The notes beneath the pieces were generated by a model, which searched no databases, was not told the DNA's origin, and was given only the letters and a program-made list of their open reading frames with translations. A program made the position numbers and the translations under genes. From assembly GCF_030052995.1 (NCBI RefSeq), contig NZ_JASJPW010000007.1, positions 62,001 to 126,000 of the forward strand: DNA of 64,000 nucleotides. The letters run 5' to 3'. This stretch comes from Gemmobacter sp. 24YEA27. GTDB taxonomy: Bacteria; Pseudomonadota; Alphaproteobacteria; Rhodobacterales; Rhodobacteraceae. Below are positions 39,837 through 48,545 of the stretch, in pieces. How positions within the stretch are numbered: the stretch's first letter is position 1; each line of letters starts with the position of its first letter.

Positions 39837-40430
39837 ATGTTCAGACAGGCCCTTGCCGGATTGACGATGGCGCTGTTTCTTAACACCGGCGCGGCCATGG
39901 CCGAGATGGCGCAGGATTACCTTGGTATCCCCGGCCCCATCACGCTTGGCGGCGCGGAGTATGGCCTGGCCTGGAGTTCGCAGCCCACCCCGCATTATAC
40001 CAAGCAGGAATACCTTCCGGCAGGACAGCAGCCGGGCGCCCAGACCAGCATGGTCATGCTGGAGTTTCTGGCGGGCGGTATCAGCCCCGCCGACGCTGTC
40101 GCGCAGAAGGTGACCGAACTCAATGCGCGCAAGGCCAGCGATCCGGTGACCAATTACAGCATCCTTGAGCATAAGGACGGCCAGGAGCTGATCCTGGATT
40201 TCGTCATCAGCGGCCATACCGAGGCGGGCGAAATGATCCTGGAATGGAATGGCTACCGCTATTTCACCGCCGAGGATGATCAGGGCCAGCACGGGGTTTT
40301 CCTCTTCGCGATCAGCCACCGCGCCTATGGCGAGGCCGATGCGCGCCGCTTCCTCGAAGGGCTGAGCGCGTTTCGCAATCAGCAGATCGACGCCCTGGCG
40401 CGGGCGGCGAAGCCGGATTTCGGCTCATGA
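39837..40430 (+). CDS. Secreted 197-residue protein behind promoter C
   Basis: The signal peptide MFRQALAGLTMALFLNTGAAMA is followed by a mixed alpha/beta protein with KQEYLPAGQQPGAQTSMVML, LDFVISGHTEAGEMILEWNGYRYF and HGVFLFAISHRAYGEADARR. Its strand pattern resembles small periplasmic PsbP- or DUF-type folds, but no motif allows a call. The last bases overlap the start of the next gene (ATGA), giving a two-gene unit. Confidence 0.72.
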   Translation: MFRQALAGLTMALFLNTGAAMAEMAQDYLGIPGPITLGGAEYGLAWSSQPTPHYTKQEYLPAGQQPGAQTSMVMLEFLAGGISPADAVAQKVTELNARKASDPVTNYSILEHKDGQELILDFVISGHTEAGEMILEWNGYRYFTAEDDQGQHGVFLFAISHRAYGEADARRFLEGLSAFRNQQIDALARAAKPDFGS

Positions 40431-41363
40431 CCCGCCCGCAATATATCGCTTTGATGCTGTGCCTCGCCGCGCCCGTGGGTGCGCAGGCGGCCGGGTTCAG
40501 CCTGGTGGCCAACCAGACCTGCGCCGATCAGCTGTTTTCGCGCCCCGAAGGGGTGATGAAAGCCGCGCAGAATGCCGCGGCTGTGGCGCTCGAACTGCGC
40601 TTCGGGCGCAAGACCCCCGATGCCGCCACCCGGGAAAGGGCCGCTCGTGCCCTGGGGGCCGGGATCGCCGAATTGCAACGCCTGCGGGCGGCGCTGGATC
40701 CTCTGGAGGCACCTGAAAGCGCGGCGCAGGACTGGGACGCGCTGCTGGGAGTGGTCGATTTCAAAATCCGGCTGGCCGGCAACCGCGAGGCGGTTTTGCG
40801 CGGCACAGAACAGCAGGCGCTGCTTGCGACCGACAGCCCTGTCCCCAACCGGCGCTGGACGGGCTTGCGGAGCGGCTGTCCACTGACTGGCTCGATTGTG
40901 AAATGGCGCTGCTTGCCGAAGGCCCGTCCGGGGCCCTCGCCCGCTCTGCCATCAGACGAATGCGGTCTGTGCCGCGATCTTTACCGGGCGGGAAGGCCCG
41001 GAGGGGCGGGTCGCCAGTGAGCGTGTGCTTGATGCCTTTATCGCAGCACGGGAAGGCCGCCTGGCTTTGCCCGATGCAGATCTTGAGGCCGCGCTGGAAT
41101 ATGAGGAGCAGCGCGCCCGCGCCGCTGCCAAAGGGTTCGCCACACTGGCGGCAGAGGCGCCTGCAGGCGCAGATACCTGGGCCTGGCTGCAGGACCGGCA
41201 GAGCCAATATGCCGATTTCCATGCCGCAAGGCTGCGGGTGGTGACCTCGGGCAGCGCTGACCCGTCAGCGGATTTTCTGGCCGTCCGGCGCCCGCCTTTG
41301 CCGGATCGCAACATTGATGACCTGGGGCTCAGCGTCACTCAGTGCCGCAAGATCGCGCTGTGA
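40427..41363 (+). CDS. Secreted helical protein, about 310 residues (two apparent frameshifts)
   Basis: Signal peptide MTRPQYIALMLCLAAPVGAQA, then long amphipathic helices (AATRERAARALGAGIAELQR, later EAALEYEEQRARAAAKGFAT). Frames change near 40853 and 40960; one extra C or G at each gives PALDGLAERLSTDWLDCEMA and CHQTNAVCAAIFTGREGPEG and a single protein ending at 41363. It has several cysteines (QTCADQ, DWLDC, the CHQTNAVC pair and TQCRK), suggesting disulfides. Unknown function; coupled to the gene at 39837. Confidence 0.62.
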
Positions 41364-41409
41364 CGGAAAGCGCCTGCTGAGAAACCGGCGCGGAAAAATC
41401 CACCCACTG

Positions 41410-41436
41410 GCAAAACTTGCCGCCCGCGCGACCGTC
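41410..41436 (+). promoter_or_regulatory. ECF-type promoter D
   Basis: GCAAAA at 41410-41415, 17 bp, CGTCTTA from 41433, 33 bp before the start at 41469. It matches promoters A-C in both boxes and spacing. Confidence 0.75.
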
Positions 41437-41468
41437 TTACCTTCAGATGACCGACCAGGAGACAGATC

Positions 41469-42571
41469 ATGCGTCACAGCATCTTTGCTGCAGCCCTTTT
41501 GCTGCCCGCCAGCCAGAGCCTCGCCGATGGGGTCACCCCCCTGCGTGAGGCGCTGGATGGCCTGCCCGAGGTGATCCTCACCAATCCCGCGCCCGAGCTG
41601 GCCTTTTTTGTCAATGTCACGGCGATGAACACGCTTGCCCCGGGCAAGTCGACACGCGCCTGGCCCGGGGCCTTTATGCGCCCCTTCGAGGCGGCGCTGG
41701 AGAGTGATGCGCAGGCCTGGGCGGAAAAAGCCGGGCTGCCCCTGGACGATGTCCGCTTTTTCGCGGGCTTTGGTCAGGCGCCCTATGACGTCGTGCTCTG
41801 GGGCCTGAAAGACGAGGCAGCGGCGAGCGGGTTGATCGCGGGCCTTGCGGATCGCGGCTTTGCGCCGGTCGGTCTGCCCGGTGTGGTCGGCAATGGCGAG
41901 CCGCTGTCCCAGGATCTGGCAAAAGCCGATCCGGGTGATCCCTGGCTCAGCCGCGTGGGCGCGCCGCGTTTTGCCGTGGCGCAGGCGGATCTGGTGATCA
42001 GCACAACCACACCCGAGGCGATGCCGGTGCTGCTGGCCGAGGGAATTCGGCCGCCGACAACCCGGTGATCATCACCGCGCTTGACGGGCTGTCGCAGGCG
42101 GTGGGCGATGGCGAGGTGGTTCATGCGATGGTCGTCTCGCCCGCGCTTGGGGTGATGAGCCTCGACCCGGTCGAGTTTTTGCTGCCCGAAGCAGGCAATC
42201 TCGACGAGATCCGGCAGCGCCTTGAGGATCGGATCAAAGAGGGTGAGGCTGGCATCCCGCCCTGGTTTGGAGCCATCCTCACCGATGCGCAGCTTGACGG
42301 GCCCGCGGCGATCCTCTCGCTCAGTTATGCCGATTGCGAAACGGCCGAAACCGCCGCGCGGCTGATGGAGGCGCGCTGGCAGTCCCTGATGCCGGAAGAT
42401 GCACAGGGCACGCTGACATCGGGCACCAAAGCCTCTGAAAGCGGGCTCTGCGCCGCGACCCTGACCGTGGCCACCCCGGGCCGATACCGGCACCAGCCCG
42501 CCTATGATCTGATGCTGCGTTTGCATATGCAGCGCTCGTTCCTGGTGCTGACCATCGGAGAAGCGACATGA
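41469..42571 (+). CDS. Secreted protein of about 367 residues behind promoter D (one apparent frameshift)
   Basis: The signal peptide MRHSIFAAALLLPASQSLA is followed by an alternating alpha/beta protein with two similar halves: LRFAGF-like DVRFFAGFGQAPYDVVLWG in the first, and GIPPWFGAILTDAQLDGPAA with ILSLSYADCETAETAARLM in the second. The frame breaks at 42041-42043 (GGG); one more G gives EGNSAADNPVIITALDGLSQ and joins the halves. It overlaps the next gene (ATGA). Unknown function; periplasmic binding or sensing is possible but unsupported. Confidence 0.68.
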
Positions 42572-43451
42572 CTCGGCGCGCGCTTTTGCAGGGCGGTGCC
42601 CTTGCCCTGATGATCAGCCCCGGCGCAGCGGCGGCGGAAACCCCACTGCCGCCCCACCTTCATGACCGCATGGTCTGCGCGGTGGAGCTGAGCCGCTATT
42701 CCTCCCAGTATCTGCCGGGGCATCAGCAGGATTACGACCGCGCGAATGAGATGTTCGCCGAGATGGGCGCGGAACTTGGCTACACCGATATATGGGACCG
42801 CGATTATCTCGACATGCAGGTTCCCTATGCCGACAACCCGCCTTTGCCTGACATGCTCGGTCCCGAGGCGATGGCTTTTCTTGAGGATTGTCGCGCGCGC
42901 TATCCTGCGCCCTCGCCGGTGACGCGGGCGGCTGGCAGAACAAGGCCCGCGCGGATGCTGCCGCTTTTCACGCGGCCAACCTGCCCGAGGAATGCGAGAG
43001 GCCCGGGGGTGAGGTGCCCGCCGGGCATGAGCTGCAGATCGGCGAGGAAAGCGCCGCCCGCCAGGCGCTGCTGATCGGCTTCCCCTGCCAGAGGGGCGCC
43101 TATAACCAGACCGAGGTTTTCCTGATGGCCGATCAGCATGGCACGATCACCGAGGTGCTCTTTCCCTCGCCCATGGTCGAGGTGGTCTGGCCCGATGGGG
43201 ACCAGAGCCAGCAGCCGGTCTCGGTCAGCCTGGGCGAGATCCGTGACCTGCGTGAGGTGGTCAATCCGGTCTATGATCCCGCCAGCCGCACGATGGTCGA
43301 GCGCAATAAATGGCGCGGCCAGAATGACGCCTATACGCTGACCGAATGGGGTTACAAAGATGGCCGCTTCCAGCTGGTGCATTTCGCGGTCGATGCCATT
43401 TTCGACGGCGAAGACCTGCCCGAAACCCTGATCCGCAACGAGATCTGGTGA
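42568..43451 (+). CDS. Secreted protein of about 294 residues, DUF1176-like C-terminus (one apparent frameshift)
   Basis: Signal sequence MTRRALLQGGALALMISPGAAAA. The first third has GYTDIWDRDYLDMQVPYADN and FLEDCRARYP. After a frame change near 42903 the rest reads ALLIGFPCQRGAYNQTEVFL, VEVVWPDGD and TLTEWGYKDGRFQLVHFAVD. A cysteine/glycine turn followed by a strand-rich block ending in a W..kdGrF..v motif is reminiscent of DUF1176 proteins, but this is a weak match. It is convergent with the ankyrin protein, with only 7 bases between stops. Confidence 0.62.
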
Positions 43452-43458
43452 GGCGCAC

Positions 43459-44214
43459 TTAAGGCGCGCGCAGCGCCTGCGGGTCCAGCGGGATGCCGCG
43501 CTCATTTAGGAAGTCGATCACCCAGGTGCGGTTGCGCAGCGCCCCGGCGTTGAGCAGCCTTTGGTCGGTGCGGAAGAAGGACGGCTGAAAGGTTAAGCCG
43601 AGCCGGTCGGTCGCTTCCGGGTCCGCCCCGCGCTTCAGGAGCATCACAACGGTGTCGAAACTGTTGATCGCGGCGGCACTCGCCAGAGGGCGGCTGCCCT
43701 CGCTGTTCGGGAGTTCGATATCCGCCCCGCGCGCGATCAGCAGGTCGATATTTTTCTGCGCTCTCGCATCCAGCGCTATGAAGATCGGGCTCTCGCCCAA
43801 CCGCTTTGCCCGCACATCCGGGTCACCGCCGTTATCCAGAAGGAGTTTCAGCATCGCATCGCCTCGCTCGGCCGCGGCCAGATGCAGCGCGGTATTGCCA
43901 TGCAGCCCCTGCAGGTTCGGATCCGCGCCCAGCAGCAGAAGTTGCCTTGTCCGCCGCAGATCACCGCGCCTGACCTGCCATTGCAGCAAGGTCAGCCCGT
44001 CCTTGTCCTGCGCGTTCAGATCGGCGCCTGCGGCAACCAGGGCTGTGATCCGGGCCTCGTCCCGGGCCATCAGCGCCTCGGCCAGAGCAAGGGTCTGGGG
44101 GTCGTCAAAATGATCGCCGGGGCGTTCCAGCAGGTCGCGGATCAGACCCTGCACAAGGACCAGCGCTACCACACCGCAAATCGCTATAAGGGAAATCCGC
44201 CATAACCGCTTCAT
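43459..44214 (-). CDS. Membrane-anchored ankyrin-repeat protein
   Basis: A 251-residue protein with one N-terminal membrane segment (LWRISLIAICGVVALVLVQG), so the repeats probably face the periplasm. Ankyrin units are clear: ARITALVAAGADLNAQDKDG, LLLLGADPNLQGLHGNTALH, LLLDNGGDPDVRAKRLGESP, LLIARGADIELPNSEGSRPL and MLLKRGADPEATDRLG. Ankyrin domains bind proteins, so a scaffolding or inhibitory role is likely. Its ATG overlaps the stop of the upstream beta-propeller-like gene, showing operon membership in the ECF cluster. Confidence 0.85.
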   Translation of the reverse strand: MKRLWRISLIAICGVVALVLVQGLIRDLLERPGDHFDDPQTLALAEALMARDEARITALVAAGADLNAQDKDGLTLLQWQVRRGDLRRTRQLLLLGADPNLQGLHGNTALHLAAAERGDAMLKLLLDNGGDPDVRAKRLGESPIFIALDARAQKNIDLLIARGADIELPNSEGSRPLASAAAINSFDTVVMLLKRGADPEATDRLGLTFQPSFFRTDQRLLNAGALRNRTWVIDFLNERGIPLDPQALRAP

Positions 44215-45121
44215 GGCAGGCTGAACCGGTCAATGATCATCGCACCCTCTGAGAATCGAGGCGCAAACAACATCTTGCCATCCGGCGACCAGAAAGGCTG
44301 GGCCCGCAGCCGCCACCCCGGCTGCCTTCGATCTGAGCCAGCATGCGTCCGTCCATCCCATCCCAGATCATGATCCGGTCGCTGTCGCCCGAAGCGCCGG
44401 ACCTTGCACCCCAGCTTGCGATCCGCATCCCATCGCGCGAGATCGACATAATCTGCATCGGGAATTGTTGCCTTGCCAGATCCGCGACCAGTGTTCCGTC
44501 CAGGTCAAAAAGCTGCAACCCCTCGTGCCTGCGATCGGCAAGGATCCTTACGCCTCCCGCGACGAATTCAGCCCGGTTGCCATAGGCTTCCTGATCAGGG
44601 ACGGTCGTGCCTGGCCAGGCAAAGACATATGGATCTGAAACCGGAAAGGCGGTGAAATTCTGCAATGCGCCGCGCTCTGCGCTCAGGGCGGAGCCGCCAT
44701 CCTCGCCGCAGCGTGGCACTGTGACGCCGCAGGCGATAAGGATCGGACCCCCGTCCGGATCCCCCCCCGGCCCCGCATCCGGCGCGGTGAAAAGCTGCAC
44801 ATCGCCATAGAGCATCGGAACCTGGTAGCGCCCGGTTTCCCGCCCTGAAACGGGGTCAATCAGGATCAGCCCGGTGCGCCAGCCATCGGCGGTCAGGATG
44901 TCCGAGGCGATCAGGAATTGCCCCTGACCGCCATAGGGCAGTGAACTGTTCAGGCGCGAAGGCGCCACGCCTTCAAACCTCACACTGCCAAGGCAGCCCG
45001 AAGCGCCAGTCAGCCGGTCGAGCCAGCCGCAGGTCTGCAGCCCCTGGCGCGCCAGTGCATAGCCGCCGCCGGTCAGCAGGGCAGCAAGGCCTGCGGCGAT
45101 CAAAAGGCTTCGCGGTCTCAT
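44211..45121 (-). CDS. Membrane-anchored beta-propeller-like protein 1 (one apparent frameshift)
   Basis: About 303 residues with an N-terminal anchor (LLIAAGLAALLTGGGYALAR). Repeating beta blades of WD40/TolB type follow: GQFLIASDILTADGWRTGLI, ISRDGMRIASWGARSG, IMIWDGMDGRMLAQIEG. After the break near 44315 one added base gives FWSPDGKMLFAPRFSEGA and the end MIIDRFSLP. It shares the N-terminal motif QGLQTCGWLDRLTGASGCLG with the next protein (SAPCGWLGRDGCEARL), so the two are paralogues. Probably a periplasmic protein-binding scaffold. Confidence 0.72.
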
Positions 45122-46086
45122 TTGCCTTCCTCCGTTGCGCGGTAAAAGCGCAGCTCAGTCCCCGCGCCCTCAGCGGGCGGATCATTCACCGCGACGATCA
45201 CCGCGTCGCGCTCCGGGTGCCAGAGGATCGCGGGGCCAGATCTTCGGCAATGTCATGGCGGACGAGCATGGCGCCGGTTTCCAGATCGAACACCCGGATC
45301 ATCCCGCGCAGCGCGCCGGGGCCGGAAAAACGTCGCGACAAGACCGCGATCCGGTCGCCATCCGGCGAAAGCGCGGTTTGCTGGCGGGAAAAAGGGATGA
45401 AATCCGCAGGCAGCGCGGGCAGCGTCACGCCGGTTCCTGCGATCTCTGTCGCGGTGGCGGCAAGGCGGCCGGTCGGCCCCTCCAGCGGCAGTTGCCGGGT
45501 CAGGATCAGACTGCCATCCTCCGCTAAGAAAGGCAGATGGGCAAAAACCACGCTACCCGATGCCGACCAGGCCAGATCAAAGGCGCGGGCATCGGCATCG
45601 GGCCGCGCTTCATGATGTGGGATGCCTTCAAACCACAGCCTGTCGCCATTCGCTTCATAGACGATCACCCGGCTCTGGTCGTGTTTGTTGCCCCCGGCAG
45701 GTCGCAAACGTAAAGCGCATTGCAGCTCAGCGCGATCCGGTCCGCTTTGGGTGAGATCCGCAGCTGATCGGGTGCGGCACCGGTGGCGGTGTCAATGCGG
45801 AGCTCTTCGCCGGTGCCGGTTAGGTCGGGCCGGACGAAGACCATCCGGGCCTCGAGACGATCATCGCCGCGCCGCCGGGGCTGATAATCCACCCCGCCAG
45901 CCAGAGCCGCCCCTCCACATCGCTGGCTATGGTATCGCCGACAATGGTGAGATTGCGGAGGCGGAGCCGCGCCTCACAGCCGTCACGCCCCAGCCAGCCG
46001 CAGGGCGCGCTCAATACGCTCCAGCCAAACCATCCGCCTGCGACGATGGCAAGCACAAGCGCCGCGCCGGTCAACCAGCATCTCAT
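45118..46086 (-). CDS. Membrane-anchored beta-propeller-like protein 2 (several apparent frameshifts)
   Basis: About 320 residues when pieces in three frames are joined: MRCWLTGAALVLAIVAGGWF with the anchor and SAPCGWLGRDGCEARL; then RMVFVRPDLTGTGEELRIDT and LRISPKADRIALSCNALYVC; then VIVYEANGDRLWFEG, LSPDGDRIAVLSRRF and FDLETGAMLVRHDIAED; and a short end RATEEGK at 45118. The sPdGdriA phrases are typical of propeller blades. Breaks near 45860, 45700 and 45235 are each a single missing base. It is a paralogue of the neighbouring gene, and both start and stop overlap neighbours. Confidence 0.65.
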
Positions 46087-46457
46087 GGTGCACCCCCTGG
46101 ATCGCAATGGCCGTGAATGCGGCTGATCAGCAGCCGGTCGTCCTCAAGCCGCCCTTCGGCGATCAGGCATTCCCCGGCTGCGAAAGCCGCCCTGATCCGT
46201 GTCAGGTCCGCATCCGGGCCGCCAAGGTTCGGGTCGCGGTCATCTCCGGGCGAAAGCGGTTTTCCCCTGGTGCCATCGCGGGCGATCGGGAAGACGCCGT
46301 GGAAAGGGCAGGGCAGTTGATAGCACAGAATGCCGGTGGACCCGAGGCCCCACCAGGACTGACCGGCCGCAGGCTCTGGCAGGGCAGGGGCCGTGCCATC
46401 GGCCTGGGCTGCCGGTGCGAGGCTGAGCGCAACAAGAGTGGCAAAGATGCGGATCAT
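46083..46457 (-). CDS. Small secreted protein, 124 residues
   Basis: Signal peptide MIRIFATLVALSLAPAAQADG. The mature part has SWWGLGSTGILCYQLPCPFHG, GECLIAEGRLEDDRLL and RIHGHCDPGGAP: four cysteines that could form two disulfides. The layout resembles DUF6438-type small periplasmic proteins, but without enough signal to assign. Its stop overlaps the next ATG, within the unit driven from promoter B. Confidence 0.7.
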   Translation of the reverse strand: MIRIFATLVALSLAPAAQADGTAPALPEPAAGQSWWGLGSTGILCYQLPCPFHGVFPIARDGTRGKPLSPGDDRDPNLGGPDADLTRIRAAFAAGECLIAEGRLEDDRLLISRIHGHCDPGGAP

Positions 46458-46511
46458 GGGGTCACCTTCTGAATTTGGCCGGGGTAAGCCGCCAGAGCTC
46501 GTATGGTCAGG

Positions 46512-47186
46512 TTAGGGAATGCAGACCGGCACACGGATCAGATCGACTCCACCGCCAAAGATGTTGGGGCTGGCGCGGGTCTGCCACTGGATCTGGCGGC
46601 AGGCATTGCTGTCTTTTTCGGGGAGGGGGGCAGCCGCCGCCTTTGACGGCGCGCGCAGATCGAAATGGAAGCGGAGATCGACCAGCTCTGCCAGATCCGG
46701 CGGCTCGCCTTCCGGTCCGAACGGGTGCGGCTGATGGCGGATTTCCAGCTGCACCCACTCTTGAGAGGCAAGGCCGCTCAGGATGATCAGGTCTGATCCG
46801 CTATCGTTCAGGCCAGTGATCCGCCCACCAGGGGTCACCGCGATATGGCTGTCGGCAAGCATTTCGCGCCAGATCCCATCGTTGCCCTGTCGCAACCGGA
46901 AGGAAAAGCTGATGCCGCCGCGGTCGGCCGTCTCGCTTTTTGCCGTGAAGGTGATTTCGCCCGGCGCGGTTTCCAGGATCGTCGCCTCGCCTCGGCCGGT
47001 CTCGCGCAGGATCCGCTGGCCGCCCGTGGCGGGAAAGACCTCGGTGATGACCTCGCCGGTCAGGGTGCTGCCGGGCGTGACCGGAAAATCCTGCGCCGGC
47101 ACCGCCATCGCAGCGACTGCGGGAGCGAGGGCCAGCGCCAGCGCCATGCAGCGCGCGGCCTTATACAGGGATATGCAGCAGAACAT
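46512..47186 (-). CDS. Secreted 224-residue protein, first gene behind promoter B
   Basis: It starts at ATG 47186 about 30 bases after the ECF -10 box, with AAAAAGG as ribosome site; the signal region is LALALAPAVAAMAVPAQDF. The mature protein is beta-rich: GEATILETAPGEITFTAKSE, GGISFSFRLRQGNDGIWREM, and a C-terminal disulfide candidate (SNACRQIQWQ ... PVCIP). It is the gene directly following the sigma/anti-sigma pair and opens the unit that runs to the ankyrin protein. Unknown function. Confidence 0.7.
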   Translation of the reverse strand: MFCCISLYKAARCMALALALAPAVAAMAVPAQDFPVTPGSTLTGEVITEVFPATGGQRILRETGRGEATILETAPGEITFTAKSETADRGGISFSFRLRQGNDGIWREMLADSHIAVTPGGRITGLNDSGSDLIILSGLASQEWVQLEIRHQPHPFGPEGEPPDLAELVDLRFHFDLRAPSKAAAAPLPEKDSNACRQIQWQTRASPNIFGGGVDLIRVPVCIP

Positions 47187-47216
47187 GACAGCACCTTTTT
47201 GCCTCTTCCCCTGTAG

Positions 47217-47243
47217 GACGCCTGCTCAGCGCCCGGCTTTTGC
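47217..47243 (-). promoter_or_regulatory. ECF-type promoter B
   Basis: On the minus strand GCAAAA (47243-47238), 17 bp, CGTCCTAC from 47220. It lies between the anti-sigma gene and the first secreted-protein gene. It shares GCAAAAGCCGGG and GCGTCCTAC with promoter A at identical spacing. Confidence 0.78.
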
Positions 47244-47259
47244 GGCAAAGGGAAAAAAG

Positions 47260-47976
47260 TCAGGGCGCAATTTCAGGCCCCGCAAGGCGGGCGATCAGAT
47301 CCTCGCGGCTGGCGGCATCATGGATCAAAAGCGAAAGCCGCCCGGAAAGGGTGATTGCGCCAGGGCTCATCTCATAGGCGTTCCAATTGGTGAACCCGCC
47401 ATAGTCCGATTGCACCAACAGGAGCGGGTCTTGCCCCGCGCGCGGCTGGATGAAGGCGTCAAGCACGCGGAACTCTACGCCGTCCTCGGCGACATAGGTG
47501 CTGAAGGGCAGATCCTGACCGTCTTGCGCCAAGGAAAGCACCAGTTGCCGCGGCGGCTCGCGCAGCAAAAGTTCGAACCCGTCAAAGCTGTAACGCGCCG
47601 AAACTTCTGCGCTGCCCGCCTCTGTTCCGGGTCCGCTGCGCGCGCCAAGCCGATTGCCTGGACTGGCCGGACTTTCATCGGCCAGCCTCTGCCCGTCTGG
47701 CCGTACGTCCGACCCCACATCCGGCCCCGCGCCGGGCAGCGCCAGCCAGATGCCCATCACAATCCCCGCCACCAGCCCGGTGCCCAGCGGGATCGCGAAA
47801 CGCAGCCGCCAGCCGCGCAGGAACGCGGGCCAGCACCAGCCGCGCTTTTGCTGCGCGCCCGCGTCGAGGAACTCCGCCCGCGCCCGCGCGGCATCCGCCT
47901 CAAGCCGCGCCGGATCCGGCTCACGGAGCGGCACCTGTTGCAACAGGTCGAACGGATCAGAAGGGCGGGCGCTCAC
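47260..47976 (-). CDS. Anti-sigma factor-like membrane protein
   Basis: A 238-residue protein with a cytoplasmic N-terminal helical part of about 65 residues (PSDPFDLLQQVPLREPDPAR), one membrane segment (RFAIPLGTGLVAGIVMGIWL) and a periplasmic beta-rich domain (RYSFDGFELLLREPPRQLVL, TYVAEDGVEFRVLDAFI). This topology, together with the four-base overlap with the ECF sigma gene, is that of transmembrane anti-sigma factors. No zinc-finger HxxxCxxC motif is present, so it is not a ZAS-type member. The periplasmic part is presumably the sensor. Confidence 0.75.
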   Translation of the reverse strand: MSARPSDPFDLLQQVPLREPDPARLEADAARARAEFLDAGAQQKRGWCWPAFLRGWRLRFAIPLGTGLVAGIVMGIWLALPGAGPDVGSDVRPDGQRLADESPASPGNRLGARSGPGTEAGSAEVSARYSFDGFELLLREPPRQLVLSLAQDGQDLPFSTYVAEDGVEFRVLDAFIQPRAGQDPLLLVQSDYGGFTNWNAYEMSPGAITLSGRLSLLIHDAASREDLIARLAGPEIAP

Positions 47977-48545
47977 AGGATCTGCCTCAATGCTTTACGC
48001 GCTTTGTGGATATGCCAGGCGACGGTGGGTTCCTTGCAGCCCATGATACGCGCGGCCTCGGCCTGGCTCAATTCCTCTCCATGCACCAGCATGACGGCAT
48101 CGCGCTGTTGATCGGGCAGGCTGCGCACCACGCGCCAGATATCGGCGATCCTCAGCGCATCCTCCTGGTCGCCGGAATGGCTGTCTTCACTGACCAGCGC
48201 CACGGCATCGTGCAGCCGTCTGCTGCGGCTCTGGCTGCGTTGCAGGTCGCGCACAGCATTCAGCGTGATCCGATAAAGCCAGCTGGTAAAAGCCGAGCGG
48301 CCGTCAAAGCCCTGGATCGCCCGCGCGAGCCGCATGGCAACTGCTTGGGTGACATCTTCGGCATCGCTGTCATTTCCGAGCCAGCGCAGGGCGACCCGAA
48401 AGATGAAGCGGTAATGCTGGCGCAACAGCTGCTCGAAAGCATCAGCATCGCCTGCCCGGGCGCGTGCGACAAGCTGGTCAGCCTCTGCAAACTGCGGCTC
48501 ATTGTTGAATGTCAACACTCCCAAACCCTGTGCCACCTGTCCCAT
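47973..48545 (-). CDS. ECF-family RNA polymerase sigma factor
   Basis: About 190 residues from ATG 48545 (MGQVAQGLGVLTFNN); the open frame upstream lacks family features. Region 2 contains LVARARAGDADAFEQLLRQH, FRVALRWLGNDSDAEDVTQAV and FDGRSAFTSWLYRITLNAVRD, and region 4 contains LPDQQRDAVMLVHGEELSQAE and IMGCKEPTVAWHIHKARKAL. It overlaps the anti-sigma gene. It is the obvious recogniser of the four GCAAAA-N17-CGTC promoters in this cluster. No such promoter was found before its own start, so it is probably not strictly autoregulated. Confidence 0.92.
   Translation of the reverse strand: MGQVAQGLGVLTFNNEPQFAEADQLVARARAGDADAFEQLLRQHYRFIFRVALRWLGNDSDAEDVTQAVAMRLARAIQGFDGRSAFTSWLYRITLNAVRDLQRSQSRSRRLHDAVALVSEDSHSGDQEDALRIADIWRVVRSLPDQQRDAVMLVHGEELSQAEAARIMGCKEPTVAWHIHKARKALRQIL

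Noticed and set aside
37067..39864. Long plus-strand frames opposite the secreted-protein genes
   Set aside because: They cover signal-peptide genes with clear operon overlaps on the other strand and show no domain or start signal.
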